DNA of 64,000 bases from Legionella yabuuchiae (GCF_900640115.1 NZ_CAAAIW010000014.1:1-64000), one strand, 5' to 3'; numbered from the stretch's first letter, positions 1 to 10,177 are shown. A program made the numbers and translations. Notes: generated by a model from the sequence alone, not told the origin.

Positions 1-66
1 TTTTCGCGCTCAGTTGCTTCTAATTTTCTCTTCATGTGCGCATTTGATCATACTAGATCCATGATT

Positions 67-779
67 TCAATATTTTTTTTCGGATTTTGATTTCCGATGG
101 GTATATACTTGGAAATTATTTGGCTTAAATAACAACGGACTTAGTTCTGTAGAGTTTTCATGAAATACCTCAAAAAGCCCGTTAGCCGCGATTAGATGCA
201 AATTGTATCTCCACCTTTGTCTTGGTGATAAATTGATTGCGGGGCTTTTGATTTTAAACTTTCAAAGATTATTTTTTTCCTCTCGACCAAGTCTGGATCG
301 AATACAATAGGTACAAGCAAAGCGGTATAGATTGGAAACTGTCCATTTTGATTTGCTACTTCAGGTATAGCACCATTTTCTAAAAGGACGTTCACTGTAT
401 GAACGTAACCTTTATTAGCTGAAATATGAAGTGGAGTCATCCCAAAGTTATTCTTTAAACTCCAGGTTTCTTTCGGCAATGATGAATGATTTTCTAAAAA
501 CCGATCATAGCCTTCTGCTGCAGCATATTGAATTGCTGTTAAATTATTTAGCTCAGGAATAATAACAGAAAAATCTGCAGAGACATTAGACAAAAACTGA
601 TCAAGATATGATTTTGCTAATATTAAATATTGCTTATATTGTTTCTCCGGCTCACCATAAAAACTAATATCTCTAGAGACGTGTTCATAGCACCATGTTT
701 TCAACCTTTCTAAGTATTGAATAGTATAGTCTGGAGATAAATTTAAATCTTTACAAAGATCTTGATAGTTTTTAACCAT
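67..779 (-). pseudogene. Ankyrin-repeat protein, frameshifted C-terminus
   Basis: The intact frame (192-779, 195 residues) begins MVKNYQDLCKDLNL. It contains ankyrin repeats, including a clear one at about residues 113-140 with the TPLHISANKGYVHTVNVLL pattern. The frame ends abruptly at GGDTICI-stop in the middle of the next repeat. A one-base shift at that point restores a good ankyrin continuation, reading LHLIAANGLFEVF and running to a stop at 67-69. I infer a single-base loss in the gene or a sequencing error. Ankyrin proteins of this kind in Legionella are often Dot/Icm effectors that bind host proteins, but nothing here identifies the target. Beyond 67 (bases 1-66) there is only a possible start of another minus-strand frame at about 35, with no supporting evidence. 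Confidence 0.7.
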
Positions 780-802
780 AACTACCTCGTCGTTCAGAAG
801 CT

Positions 803-1321
803 CTACAGCCCGGGGCGATCATTCCTAACATTTAGTTCTTCCTTTTCTTGTTGTTCTTGTTCGTTTGAAATTTTTACTGCGTTTTTAAATTTATCTTTAA
901 ATTTAACAAATGTATTTGCTGCTTTATTTTCTTCAAGAGAAGGCGTGCTGGATCTATGAAGATGTCGATGAGATGCCATCGCCAGGAGCACGTTCCGTGC
1001 TTGCTGTGTTTTTCCTTCATTAATATTTCCACGCTCAGCTATGGGAACGTTCCTCATCGCTGACTCAATTCGATCGGCTTTTTTGTTCATTCCAACGGTA
1101 AATATGCCAGCATTTTTCCGAAATGATTCAACTGCTTCTCTAATATAGGCGATCGCTGGATTTTTATTCATCTGCTTGTGCATGCTATCCAACTCGCTTT
1201 GTATAGCAGCAATTTCGTCTTTTGTATTAGCATTTAATATAGCCGCTTTTTTTTCTGCAACAAACCGCTCCATTTCAATATCGTCTTTACCAAAGCGGTA
1301 CTGATTTATTTGTTCTAGCAA
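803..1321 (-). CDS. Effector-like coiled-coil protein fragment
   Basis: A 172-residue, charged, helical protein with no recognised enzymatic motif. The reading frame opens just after an in-frame TGA and the only usable start is TTG at 1321, with no convincing ribosome binding site. The stretch from about residue 25 to 95 (AAILNANTKDEI to DRIESAMRNVPIAERG) resembles the helical C-terminal segments seen in various Legionella effectors; this likeness is from memory and is weak evidence. The C-terminus is rich in Glu/Gln (NEQEQQEKEEL), as Dot/Icm secretion tails often are. It lies immediately upstream of the broken ankyrin gene on the same strand. It may be a remnant of a longer gene. Confidence 0.45.
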   Translation of the reverse strand: MLEQINQYRFGKDDIEMERFVAEKKAAILNANTKDEIAAIQSELDSMHKQMNKNPAIAYIREAVESFRKNAGIFTVGMNKKADRIESAMRNVPIAERGNINEGKTQQARNVLLAMASHRHLHRSSTPSLEENKAANTFVKFKDKFKNAVKISNEQEQQEKEELNVRNDRPGL

Positions 1322-1469
1322 TGTTAAACAAGACTTTTGATTTCAAAGACAAGCCATGATGGGCAATTATTAGACTGCTCCAGCATGTTAAGGTTCAGTT
1401 CAGCGCTTGATAAGGTTATAATTTGCTTCCTACAAAACTCGAATGCACTGCCAACATTGTTTAAACATC

Positions 1470-2642
1470 ATGAAAAAATTATTTCTTCAAAAGAACCATC
1501 AAAAACGTATACTCCAAGGCCATCGTTGGATTTACAGCAATGAAATTAATACCAAACTTTCATCTTTAAAAGACTTCGATGCAGGAGAGATGGTTGAGGT
1601 TTGTGATGCTCAAGAACAACCCCTTGGAGTGGCGTATGTAAACCCTCATTCTCTAATCACAGCAAGACTCTTGACTTCTGAAGCGACTTTACCTGAGGAC
1701 TGGATTAAGTTACGCCTTCAAAATGCGCTTCATTATCGGCAGCAATTTTATGATAAGCCTTATTATCGCTTGGTTTATGGCGAAAGCGATGCCTTACCTG
1801 GTTTAGTGATTGATCGTTTTAACCATGATGTTGTTGTCCAGATTAATACGGCGGGTATGGAACAACACATTGATGTGATTAAAGAGGCATTAATTGAGCT
1901 AATTAAACCCAATTCTATTTGGTTAAGAGCCGATAGCAGTATGCGTGAGTTAGAAAATCTCTCAAAATATACCAAAGGGCTGTATGGAGAATTACCGGAC
2001 TATTTAACCATCATTGAAAACGGCGTTCAATTTGAAATACCGCGCGAGAACTCACAAAAAACAGGTTGGTTCTATGATCATCGTGAAAATCGCGCTTTTT
2101 TAAAGAAATTTGCCCCTGGTAAGCAAGTGTTAGATCTATTTAGTTATGCTGGGGGCTGGGGAATTCAAGCTGCAATGGCTGGTGCAACCCGCGTTACTTG
2201 TGTAGACTCATCTGCCATCGCAATACAGCATGTTGAACATAATGCCCGATTAAATCAAGTTGAGGATCGCGTCAACGTATTGCAATCGGATGCATTTGAC
2301 GCGTTAAACGCATTAAAACAACAAGAACGCTTTGATATTGTTGTGTTAGATCCCCCTGCTTTTATTAAACGACGAAAAGATGTTAAACAAGGCTTAACCG
2401 CTTATTATCGTGCTAATCAGCAAGCTCTAAAACTATTACGTCCTGGCGGCATATTAGTCTCAGCCTCTTGTTCTCATCACCTGTCAGAACAGGATTTACA
2501 ACATGTCATTCAACATAGCCTCGCTCAAGCCGGTCGAACGGGTCGGATAATTTTACGAGGGCATCCTGGCTTTGATCATCCAATCCACCCTGCCATGCCC
2601 GAAACCGATTATTTGAAATCGTTTTTTGTACAAGTGGAATAA
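1470..2642 (+). CDS. rlmI: 23S rRNA m5C1962 methyltransferase RlmI
   Basis: SAM-dependent RNA methyltransferase of the RlmI/YccW family, which makes 5-methylcytidine at position 1962 of 23S rRNA. An N-terminal PUA-like RNA-binding domain begins with QKRILQGHRWIYSNEI, as is typical of the family. The Rossmann-like catalytic half carries motif I (VLDLFSYAGGWGIQAAMAGA) and motif IV (IVVLDPPAF), and a late SASCSHHL segment supplies the cysteine region. I chose the ATG at 1470 (MKKLFLQKNHQ); an upstream in-frame ATG at 1443 would add nine residues that the family lacks. The length of 390 residues fits the family. The gene converges with queF 15 bases away. Confidence 0.9.
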   Translation: MKKLFLQKNHQKRILQGHRWIYSNEINTKLSSLKDFDAGEMVEVCDAQEQPLGVAYVNPHSLITARLLTSEATLPEDWIKLRLQNALHYRQQFYDKPYYRLVYGESDALPGLVIDRFNHDVVVQINTAGMEQHIDVIKEALIELIKPNSIWLRADSSMRELENLSKYTKGLYGELPDYLTIIENGVQFEIPRENSQKTGWFYDHRENRAFLKKFAPGKQVLDLFSYAGGWGIQAAMAGATRVTCVDSSAIAIQHVEHNARLNQVEDRVNVLQSDAFDALNALKQQERFDIVVLDPPAFIKRRKDVKQGLTAYYRANQQALKLLRPGGILVSASCSHHLSEQDLQHVIQHSLAQAGRTGRIILRGHPGFDHPIHPAMPETDYLKSFFVQVE

Positions 2643-2657
2643 ATATTTTATACTTTA

Positions 2658-3500
2658 TTACTGCCTTGCCATTCTAATGTTTTTTTCTGGTCCAATGGGA
2701 CTTGAACTTCTTGTTGGGTTAATATCCAAGCCTCCACGTCGGGTATATCTTGCCGTTACGGTTAATTCAACAGGTTGGCAGTGCGTTTGAATGTCCATGA
2801 AGATACGCTCAACGCATTGCTCATGAAATTCATTATGGTTTCGAAAAGAAATGAGATAGTTCAAAAGCTGTGCATGATCTATTTTTGCGCCAGAATATTT
2901 AATTTGGATTGAACCCCAATCAGGCTGGCCTGTGACCAAACAATTTGACTTAAGTAAATGGGAATAAAGTATTTCGCTGACGTTCTGGCTCTTATCTGTG
3001 GTCATTCGTTCTGGATTGATTTGATAGGAATCCACCTCAATATCCAAGGTATCCAGACAAACTCCATCGAAGGTCTCAATTGTTTGATTGAGAAAATCAT
3101 CCAGAGCAAATATGGTGATTAACACCTCGCCCCCTGCTGCAATCTGAATATCTTTTGTTAGAAGAGCACGTAATTCGTCTAGCGAATCAAGACGCGTATT
3201 GTTAAAAGAATTCAAATACAATTTAAACGATTTTGATTCAATAATATTCACTGAATGGCAATTAATATCAAACCGCACAATGGCGTTTTGCGGCTTTCCT
3301 TTGCGATTAAGCCAAGAAACCTCGTAAGCATTCCAAGTATCAAAACCAAAAAAAGGAATGGGCTCAGGCACGCGAATTTCATCGCGTTTCCCTGTTCGAG
3401 GAATTGAGAATAATAGCTCCGGATTATATTCTGATACATAGGTAATTTTTTTTCCAAGCGGAGAGTTGTTTGCTTCTTTGCAATGATCATCAGTAAACAT
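2658..3500 (-). CDS. queF: NADPH-dependent 7-cyano-7-deazaguanine reductase QueF
   Basis: Reduces preQ0 to preQ1 in queuosine tRNA modification, in the cytoplasm. At 280 residues it is the long, two-lobed (type II) QueF known from E. coli. The C-terminal lobe has the catalytic cysteine in KSNCLVTGQPDWGS, and the N-terminal lobe has the substrate- and NADPH-binding ESKSFKLYLNSFNNTR segment. The N-terminus SPLGKKITYVSEYNPELLF matches family members. The start is ATG at 3500. The gene is alone on its strand between rlmI and the chemosensory operon. Confidence 0.93.
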   Translation of the reverse strand: MFTDDHCKEANNSPLGKKITYVSEYNPELLFSIPRTGKRDEIRVPEPIPFFGFDTWNAYEVSWLNRKGKPQNAIVRFDINCHSVNIIESKSFKLYLNSFNNTRLDSLDELRALLTKDIQIAAGGEVLITIFALDDFLNQTIETFDGVCLDTLDIEVDSYQINPERMTTDKSQNVSEILYSHLLKSNCLVTGQPDWGSIQIKYSGAKIDHAQLLNYLISFRNHNEFHEQCVERIFMDIQTHCQPVELTVTARYTRRGGLDINPTRSSSPIGPEKNIRMARQ

Positions 3501-3627
3501 GGTCTATCTCTTGAGAATTTGGTGGTGTTTGCCATTTTTTGAAGTCGATTGTCTCATAAGTGTGTATTTTTGTAAAAATAAGGTCTAAATTTTAAATACA
3601 TATGTATTCAAAAATTAAGTTATTGGT

Positions 3628-4461
3628 ATGATTCATAAAAATGAACCCATTGATCCTTATTTTGAGAAGCTTATCGTAAAAATAAAAGATCTCAGTGGTC
3701 TAGATTTTAGTCAGTATCGTCTTTCTTGTTTGAAGCGTCGCATTGATAGTCGCTTACGTTTTAATAATCTCAAGACTTATAAGGAATATATTTTTTTTCT
3801 AGAACAAAATCCATGCGAACTTAGTGCATTATTGAATTATCTTACAATTAATTTAACTGAGTTTTATCGTGATATAGAGGCCTGGGATATTATTACGAAC
3901 GAGGTTGCTCCTAGTATTATTGCACAGAAATTAAAAGAAAAACGATTACGCATTAATATCTGGAGTGCTGGGACCAGCAGTGGAGAAGAAGCTTATACCT
4001 TAGCGATGATCTTTTTAGAGGCACTTACAAAGCAAGAAATGCAGTTCTCGTTAATGATTTACGGAACGGACATTGATGAAGCTTCCTTGGAACGAGCTAA
4101 AGCCGGACGCTATCCCGCCAAAAACCTTGATTTTTTACCAAAGCCTTTATTAAACCGATATTTTAACCAAGACAATGAACATTATATTGCCTCGCCTTTG
4201 CTCAAAGAAGTGACCATTTTTAAGTGGCATGATCTAATTTCATCAAAACCCCTCAAAGCTATGGATCTTATTGTCTGTCGAAATGTCTTGATTTATTTCA
4301 ACCGAACATTGCAATCCACGATTTTTGAAATGTTTTACAAATCGTTGCTGAAGAATGGGTTTTTAATGCTTGGCAAAACTGAATCCCTGTTATCCAATGT
4401 AGCCAATCAATTTGAGATTTATCATTCTCGAGAGCGAATTTATAAAAAAGTACCGGATTAG
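3628..4461 (+). CDS. cheR: Chemotaxis protein methyltransferase CheR
   Basis: Methylates glutamates of chemoreceptors using SAM. The first about 70 residues are the helical CheR N-domain (LSGLDFSQYRLSCLKRRI) and the remainder is the methyltransferase. Motifs are INIWSAGTSSGEEAYTLAM for SAM binding and MDLIVCRNVLIYFN near the active site. At 277 residues it has normal length and no TPR tail. It is the first gene of a nine-gene + strand chemosensory operon, 51 bases before the receptor. The 130 bases upstream are very AT-rich and must hold the promoter, but I see no clear flagellar sigma-28 site and no good Shine-Dalgarno before this ATG. Confidence 0.94.
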   Translation: MIHKNEPIDPYFEKLIVKIKDLSGLDFSQYRLSCLKRRIDSRLRFNNLKTYKEYIFFLEQNPCELSALLNYLTINLTEFYRDIEAWDIITNEVAPSIIAQKLKEKRLRINIWSAGTSSGEEAYTLAMIFLEALTKQEMQFSLMIYGTDIDEASLERAKAGRYPAKNLDFLPKPLLNRYFNQDNEHYIASPLLKEVTIFKWHDLISSKPLKAMDLIVCRNVLIYFNRTLQSTIFEMFYKSLLKNGFLMLGKTESLLSNVANQFEIYHSRERIYKKVPD

Positions 4462-4512
4462 TTTTGTGCTAAACTGTTATAAATCAAGGGAAAAAAATCA
4501 AGGGGAGATTAG

Positions 4513-6576
4513 ATGAAATTATACGCCAAACTCATGTTATGTTTTGGTTTGTTATTTCTCATTTCTCTTAGCGTTGTGTTTGTTGTGACAACAAAAAGCG
4601 CAACCGATGCGTTACGGGAATCTATTGGTAATGACTTAAAACATATTTGTCAATCCGCTGCAAATTCAATAGATGACTACCTGGAATCAAAAATCACTGA
4701 CGCCAAAATCATTTCAGAAACGTTAATCACTCAAAGAGAAGATCCCCAAGCGCTTAATCGATATTTTACGAATCTTAAAAAAGAAACAAATGACTACCAA
4801 GATATATTTTTTGTCAGTAAAGATGGGATCATTATGGCTTCCACGGCGCACAATTTAATAAGCAAACGGATCGCCGAAGAAAGCCCCATATTGGACACAT
4901 TTTTTAACAGCGCCAAAGCACTTAAGCCTGATGAAGTGCTATTTCAAGATGGCTATTACAATGAACAAACAAAAGCACTGGAATTACATATTTTGGTGCC
5001 TGTGTATGACGCCGAACCCACGCTGTTAGGCATCTTGGTTCTTTCCTTAGACATGAACACCATTAAAGAGTTCGTTGTTAAACTAGAAGAAAAAACACCT
5101 GGAGATAAAGCGGCATTTCTTGTCGATAGACAAGGAAGATTATTAGCTTCTAGCAATCCTGATGCAGCCCTCTGGAAAATTATTCCTGATGCAGAAATAA
5201 ATCCTAAATTAAAAGCGATCGCAGCCAGTGATGAAGATGGTTATATGATCTATACCGATAAATCAGGAGATAGCGTCTTAGCGGGTTATGCGGATTTAGA
5301 AGAGTTTGGAATTAATAAGGGTGGCAGTTGGCAAGTATTTTCGGTAGCGCCAACGGATACTGTTTTTGCTCCAGTAAATCAATTACAAAACACTTTAATT
5401 TGGACCTCCTTGATTATTTTTGCACTGGTTTTGATTCTCTCTTATCTCCTAGCACGTTATATAACTAATCCATTAAACCAAATCTCTAAACGAATCACGG
5501 AAATTGCCAACGCGTCTGGTGACTTAACCCAACAGATTGAAATCAATACTCAAGATGAAATTGGTAAGCTTGCTGACGCCTTTAACCGCATGATTTTAGG
5601 AATTCGCGACATCGTTAAGCGGGTGTTAGAAACATCCGATGGTGTATCTTCATCTAGCCAGCAATTATCCTCATCTTCAGAAGAGCTAAGCGCTGCAACA
5701 GAAGAAATTGCTGCAGCAGTCCAGGAAATTTCACGTTCTTCACAAAGCCAAGCTCAACAAGTTCAAGAGGCAAGTCGAGTCATTGACGGGCTTAATAAAA
5801 ACGTAGAAGAAGTTAAAAAATCCGCCCAGCAGTCCGCAGCCACCTCCGCTCAAGCAACTGAAGTCGCTCAACAAGGTGGTATGTCCATGTCAAACACGTT
5901 AAGCAAAATGAACGCTATTTCCGATAAGGTTATGGATACCGCTAAAGTAATTCAATCCTTACATCAACGTTCCGACCAAATTGGCGAAATTGTTGAAACC
6001 ATAACCAACATTGCTGATCAAACGAACTTATTAGCCTTAAATGCTGCTATTGAAGCTGCACGAGCTGGTGAAGCCGGTCGCGGATTTGCCGTGGTGGCCG
6101 AAGAGGTTCGTAAACTAGCTGAGGGGTCGGCCAAGGCGGCTGAACAAATTGGGGAATTAATTTTAGGTATACAAAAAGAAACAGGTAATGCTGTTAAAGC
6201 AATGCAGCTAGGCAGCCAGGAAGTAGAAGAAGGACGTGAGATAGCTCTTAAATCCAGTGAGGCTTTAGAAAATATTATCTCAACCGTCGATAAAACATCG
6301 GAATCTATCCAGTCAATTTCGGATTCAACCCAGCATTTGGCCGAAGGCCATGAACAAATGGTTCACCGTATAGAAGAAATTGCATCAGCTGCGGAAGAAT
6401 CCGCCGCAAGTTCCGAAGAAGTTGGTTCTTCTACTCAGCAGATGTCTGCGTCTATGCAAGAAATTGCTTCTTCTTCACAAGAGTTAGCGCAAATGTCGCT
6501 TATGCTACAAGAGTTAGTAAAACGATTTAAAGTGGATGAATCGATTAAACATGGATTAAATGAAGATGACGAATAA
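4513..6576 (+). CDS. Methyl-accepting chemotaxis receptor, dCache type
   Basis: Transmembrane receptor of 687 residues. Order: TM1 at about 7-28, a large periplasmic sensor at about 30-292 of the double-Cache kind ([13 protein letters not shown] and [15 protein letters not shown] are typical Cache strands), TM2 at about 295-318, HAMP at about 319-372, then the coiled-coil signalling domain. The kinase-contact tip is the canonical [20 protein letters not shown] followed by [20 protein letters not shown]. Several Glu/Gln/Ala clusters in the flanking helices ([32 protein letters not shown]) are probable CheR/CheB sites. There is no C-terminal CheR-tethering pentapeptide. A strong RBS (AAGGGGAGATTAG) precedes the ATG. 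It is the only receptor in the window. The ligand is unknown; dCache receptors usually bind small organic molecules such as amino acids. Confidence 0.93.
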   Translation: MKLYAKLMLCFGLLFLISLSVVFVVTTKSATDALRESIGNDLKHICQSAANSIDDYLESKITDAKIISETLITQREDPQALNRYFTNLKKETNDYQDIFFVSKDGIIMASTAHNLISKRIAEESPILDTFFNSAKALKPDEVLFQDGYYNEQTKALELHILVPVYDAEPTLLGILVLSLDMNTIKEFVVKLEEKTPGDKAAFLVDRQGRLLASSNPDAALWKIIPDAEINPKLKAIAASDEDGYMIYTDKSGDSVLAGYADLEEFGINKGGSWQVFSVAPTDTVFAPVNQLQNTLIWTSLIIFALVLILSYLLARYITNPLNQISKRITEIANASGDLTQQIEINTQDEIGKLADAFNRMILGIRDIVKRVLETSDGVSSSSQQLSSSSEELSAATEEIAAAVQEISRSSQSQAQQVQEASRVIDGLNKNVEEVKKSAQQSAATSAQATEVAQQGGMSMSNTLSKMNAISDKVMDTAKVIQSLHQRSDQIGEIVETITNIADQTNLLALNAAIEAARAGEAGRGFAVVAEEVRKLAEGSAKAAEQIGELILGIQKETGNAVKAMQLGSQEVEEGREIALKSSEALENIISTVDKTSESIQSISDSTQHLAEGHEQMVHRIEEIASAAEESAASSEEVGSSTQQMSASMQEIASSSQELAQMSLMLQELVKRFKVDESIKHGLNEDDE

Positions 6577-7060
6577 TCAACAAGGTGGCGAAAGACAAGT
6601 GGTTATCTTTCGACTACAAACTGAAGAATTTGGTGTTGATATTCAGCAAGTCCGCGAAATCGTCCCAATGATGACTATTTCACGTCTTCCAAACGCTGCT
6701 GATCCTATAAAAGGGGTTATTAATTTGAGAGGACGAGTCATCCCAGTAATAAACTTAAAAGAACCGTTAGGGCTATTGAAATCTTCTGAACTGGATCAAG
6801 CCAATCGGATTGTGGTCGTTGAGGTAGATAATACCACCATTGGATTGCTGGTAGATGATGTTCCAGAAATTTTGAAATTACCAGAAAAAAAAATCCAACC
6901 CACATCAGAAATCATTAAACAGTGGGAACAGGTAAGCTACATTAAAGAGGTAGGAAAATTAGGAGAACGTTTAATTATCATTCTTAACTTATCAGAATTA
7001 ATTACTATACCCGAACCACAAATATTAGAAAATCCCTCATACGGAGAAACGCATGAGTAA
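6560..7060 (+). CDS. cheW: Chemotaxis coupling protein CheW
   Basis: Single CheW domain of 166 residues that links the receptor to CheA. Recognisable segments are [20 protein letters not shown] at the start, [15 protein letters not shown] in the middle, and [18 protein letters not shown] toward the end. It overlaps the 3' end of the receptor gene by 17 bases and the start of cheY by 8, so it is translationally coupled. An alternative ATG two codons downstream (6566) is equally plausible. Confidence 0.94.
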   Translation: MKMTNNQQGGERQVVIFRLQTEEFGVDIQQVREIVPMMTISRLPNAADPIKGVINLRGRVIPVINLKEPLGLLKSSELDQANRIVVVEVDNTTIGLLVDDVPEILKLPEKKIQPTSEIIKQWEQVSYIKEVGKLGERLIIILNLSELITIPEPQILENPSYGETHE

Positions 7061-7421
7061 AATTGTAATCGTTGATGATGCGTTGTTTATGCGAAAAATG
7101 CTTTCTGACTTATTAAGTCAATTAGGTCATGAGATTGTAGGTGAAGGCACCACTGCAAAAGAAGCCATAACATTACATGACCGCTTTAAACCCCATCTAA
7201 TCACGTTAGATGTGGTCATGCCAGAGGAGGATGGCATTAATACATTAAATGCCGTACAAGCCATAAAAAATAAAAACCAAAACACAGCGATTCTGATTGT
7301 GAGCGCTATGGGACAAGAGGCAATTAAAGAAGAACTTTTAAACGCTGGGGCAAATGATTTTATTACCAAGCCCTTTCAAGAAAACCAAATCGTTGAAGTC
7401 GTTAATAAATTACTTAAATGA
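7053..7421 (+). CDS. cheY: Chemotaxis response regulator CheY
   Basis: Stand-alone receiver domain of 122 residues. The acidic pocket is VDD at residues 7-9, the phosphorylation site is Asp53 in HLITLDVVMPEEDG, and Ser/Lys follow in ILIVSAMG and FITKPF. The likely output is binding to a target switch protein after phosphotransfer from CheA. It overlaps cheW and cheD. No flagellar genes lie in the window, so the target cannot be stated. Confidence 0.93.
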   Translation: MSKIVIVDDALFMRKMLSDLLSQLGHEIVGEGTTAKEAITLHDRFKPHLITLDVVMPEEDGINTLNAVQAIKNKNQNTAILIVSAMGQEAIKEELLNAGANDFITKPFQENQIVEVVNKLLK

Positions 7422-7924
7422 GCGCAAAACAAATACACATTAATATAGCTGATCTTCAAGTAGCCAAATGCCCTGATGAATTAATTTGCATTGGTTTAGG
7501 CTCATGCATTGGTTTAGTGTTATACGATTCTCGCAACAAAGTTGGTGGTGTTGCTCACATCATGTTACCCAACTCCCGTAATGTTCAAACGATAACGCAC
7601 CCTGGAAAATTCGCAAACACGGCACTTCCCGAATTACTAAAAAAAATGCGTGCAAAAGGCGCAAAGCAAGAACAAATAAACGCTTTAATATTTGGAGGGG
7701 CTAATATGTTCCCTGCCCGTGACCAGAGATATACCATAGGGAAATTAAATGTTGAAGCCGTGCTGCATGAATTAAAGTCCGCCGGTATTCCAGTTCTTGC
7801 AAGAGATATTGGTGGTCACAGTGGTCGAAGTATTTATTTTAATATTTGCAGCGGGCAGGTATTAATGAAAAAATTAAAAGAATCTATAGAAAAAAAATTT
7901 GCTTTTAATGGTGGAAGAGAATGA
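7418..7924 (+). CDS. cheD: Chemoreceptor glutamine deamidase CheD
   Basis: 168 residues. CheD deamidates receptor glutamines and, in systems with CheC, binds and stimulates it. The catalytic cysteine sits in CIGLGSCIGLVLYD and the histidine in GGVAHIMLP. The later ALIFGGANMF and ARDIGGHSGRSIYF blocks are family signatures. It overlaps cheY by four bases (ATGA) and cheB by four. The presence of cheC downstream makes a CheC-CheD feedback loop likely. Confidence 0.93.
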   Translation: MSAKQIHINIADLQVAKCPDELICIGLGSCIGLVLYDSRNKVGGVAHIMLPNSRNVQTITHPGKFANTALPELLKKMRAKGAKQEQINALIFGGANMFPARDQRYTIGKLNVEAVLHELKSAGIPVLARDIGGHSGRSIYFNICSGQVLMKKLKESIEKKFAFNGGRE

Positions 7925-8538
7925 AAAGCGCCTCATCCAAACTACCAAGTAGATTAAAAAAACTTGTCCTTATTGGAGCTTCAACTGGTGGGCCTAAAGC
8001 CGTCAGAACAATTTTGCAAGATCTTCCGAATGATTTGCCCGCAGCTATTATTGTATTACAACATATGCCCGAATTGTTTATTGCAAATTTTGCAAACCGT
8101 TTAAATTCAGTATCTGCGCTTACAGTGGAGATAGCAAAAAATATGGATAGGCTTAAGCCTGGACATGTTTTTATTGCCCCCTATGGCTTTGACTTAATCT
8201 TAGAAGAAACACATGTTCCTGATGAGCCATATCGATTAATTTTGATCAAAAACACGGATTGCACCACATCGCCTTCCGTAGATGCAACGTTTAAGTCAGC
8301 TGCAGCTCTACTTGGTCACCATGTATTAGGTGTAATTTTAACCGGAATGGGAAAAGACGGTGTTAAAGGCTGTCTAGCCATTAAATTATCTGGAGGTAGG
8401 ACCATTGCGCAAGATGAAGCAACATCAGCGGTATTTGGCATGCCTAAGTCTGCCATTCATGCCGAAGCCATTGATCGAGTTTTACCTATTCATAAAATCC
8501 CTAGTGCCATCATTGAAGAAGTAACAGGAGCATCATGA
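7921..8538 (+). CDS. cheB: Receptor methylesterase CheB, catalytic domain only
   Basis: 205 residues matching only the C-terminal methylesterase domain of CheB. The usual N-terminal receiver and linker (about 140 residues) are absent. The catalytic triad is visible: Ser in LIGASTGGPKAV, His in VLQHMPELF, and Asp in TGMGKDGVKGC. The gene starts with an ATG overlapping the end of cheD, and there is no receiver coding sequence immediately upstream, so this is not an assembly truncation. Without a receiver it cannot be activated by CheA in the usual way; it may be constitutive or controlled by partners. Confidence 0.9.
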   Translation: MKSASSKLPSRLKKLVLIGASTGGPKAVRTILQDLPNDLPAAIIVLQHMPELFIANFANRLNSVSALTVEIAKNMDRLKPGHVFIAPYGFDLILEETHVPDEPYRLILIKNTDCTTSPSVDATFKSAAALLGHHVLGVILTGMGKDGVKGCLAIKLSGGRTIAQDEATSAVFGMPKSAIHAEAIDRVLPIHKIPSAIIEEVTGAS

Positions 8539-10163
8539 GTTCAGATCAATATCTAGAGCTATTCATTAGTGAAGCTCATGAACTACTGAGCACATTAACT
8601 CATGGATTAATTCAGCTTGAAAAAACTCCAGAGGATAAACAAACGCTGGATGAAGTGTTTCGAGCAAGTCATACCTTAAAAGGTAATGCTGCCGCCATGG
8701 GTTATGAGCAAGTTGTCAACTTAGCTCATGCTATGGAAAATACGTTTAGTCTGATCCGAGAAGGTCAGTTGCAAGTTTCGAAAGGTGTTGCCACTGAATT
8801 GCTTAAAGCGGTAGATTTACTCCAAACGATTATTGAGAATATCGAAACCGGCAAATCAATTGCTCTGGATGAAACACCTGTAATAGAAACACTAAACCAG
8901 CTGAGAGAGTCTTTCCCTAAAGACATAACGCTCGCAGTTGAAGCTACAGAAGAATTGGACGAACCTATCGTTAAAGACCATAAAAAAGAACCCTCTAGTT
9001 TAAAGTATGTTCGGATAAACTTAGAGCACCTCGAATCCTTGATGAATTTGGTCGGGGAATTGCATTTGAATAAGATGAGGTTTAAGCAATTATCAAAATC
9101 TTTTGAGAACGAAGCATTAGAAAAAAATGTACATGAATTGGAGCGCATAGCGAATCAACTACAAAGTGAAACCATGCAAATGCGTCTATTGCCTTTGCAA
9201 TATTTGTTCAATTATTACCCTCGTCTAATTCGAGATGATGCCCAAAAGGAAAATAAAGAAGTCACATTGACCTTTAGTGGCTCAGATATTGGATTGGATC
9301 GAATGATTCTTGATGAAATTAATGACCTTTTGCTTCATATTCTTAGAAATGCACTAAGTCATGGCATTGAATCTCCAGAACAACGCAAGGCATTGGGAAA
9401 GCCAACTACAGGCCATATTCATGTGAGCGCGCGCCGCGAACAAAATCAAGTGGTGATTGAAGTAGAAGACGATGGCGCAGGCATAAATCTTGATGCGGTA
9501 AAAGCCAAACTATTAGAGCAAGGTTTGTTAAATAAAGACAGATTATCCCAACTTAGCGAACATGAACTCTTAATGATGATCACAAAGCCAGGCTTTTCTC
9601 TTCGAGAAGAAGTCACTGAACGGTCTGGCCGCGGCATGGGAATGAATGTTGTCAGGCGTAAAATAGACGCCGTTGGGGGAAGTCTTTCTATTGAATGCAA
9701 GCCTGGAAAAGGCTGTGTCTTTACCCTTTGCTTACCCATTTCCATGGCCATTATCCACGCATTATTGATTCGCTTAGAGCAAGAAACCCTCGCCATCCCA
9801 TTACATTACATTCTTGAAGCTCAAAAGCTAGATCCTAAAGCGCTTCGAAAATCAGCAGGTCAGGAAATGTTTCTTTATCGTGATGAAGTGATTCCTATGT
9901 ATCGTTTGTGCAAAGAACTTAAGTTTTCGTTATCCGAATCGACAAATGCACCTTTAAAATCGATGGCCGTTGTTATTTGTCAAGTAGAGCATCATAAACT
10001 GGGATTGTTGGTTGATGAATTTTTAGGTGAGCAGGAAATTGTTCTTAAAACACTTGAGACGTCCATCAATAAACTCGATGTCTTTTCAGGAGCAACGTTA
10101 TTAGCCGATGGGCGAGCGGCGATGATCCTAGACGTTTCGACGTTAGTTAATCGAATAAGTTAA
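8535..10163 (+). CDS. cheA: Chemotaxis histidine kinase CheA without a P2 domain
   Basis: 542 residues. P1 (Hpt) is at about 1-105 with phospho-acceptor His46 in RASHTLKGNAA. A linker of about 50 residues follows where P2 would be. P3 dimerisation is at about 157-225 (LESLMNLVGELHLNK). P4 kinase is at about 226-400, with N box HILRNALSHGIE, G1 EDDGAGI and G2 SGRGMGM. P5, the CheW-like domain, is at about 400-540. It is shorter than the roughly 650-residue E. coli protein because the CheY/CheB docking domain P2 is missing, as in several divergent chemosensory kinases. It overlaps cheB by four bases and is followed by cheC after a 14-base gap. Confidence 0.94.
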   Translation: MSSDQYLELFISEAHELLSTLTHGLIQLEKTPEDKQTLDEVFRASHTLKGNAAAMGYEQVVNLAHAMENTFSLIREGQLQVSKGVATELLKAVDLLQTIIENIETGKSIALDETPVIETLNQLRESFPKDITLAVEATEELDEPIVKDHKKEPSSLKYVRINLEHLESLMNLVGELHLNKMRFKQLSKSFENEALEKNVHELERIANQLQSETMQMRLLPLQYLFNYYPRLIRDDAQKENKEVTLTFSGSDIGLDRMILDEINDLLLHILRNALSHGIESPEQRKALGKPTTGHIHVSARREQNQVVIEVEDDGAGINLDAVKAKLLEQGLLNKDRLSQLSEHELLMMITKPGFSLREEVTERSGRGMGMNVVRRKIDAVGGSLSIECKPGKGCVFTLCLPISMAIIHALLIRLEQETLAIPLHYILEAQKLDPKALRKSAGQEMFLYRDEVIPMYRLCKELKFSLSESTNAPLKSMAVVICQVEHHKLGLLVDEFLGEQEIVLKTLETSINKLDVFSGATLLADGRAAMILDVSTLVNRIS

Positions 10164-10177
10164 TAAAAGGATAAATC

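Noticed and set aside
3540..3628. Sigma-28 flagellar promoter ahead of cheR
   Set aside because: The region is AT-rich but I could not find TAAAGTTT and GCCGATAA-like boxes at correct spacing.
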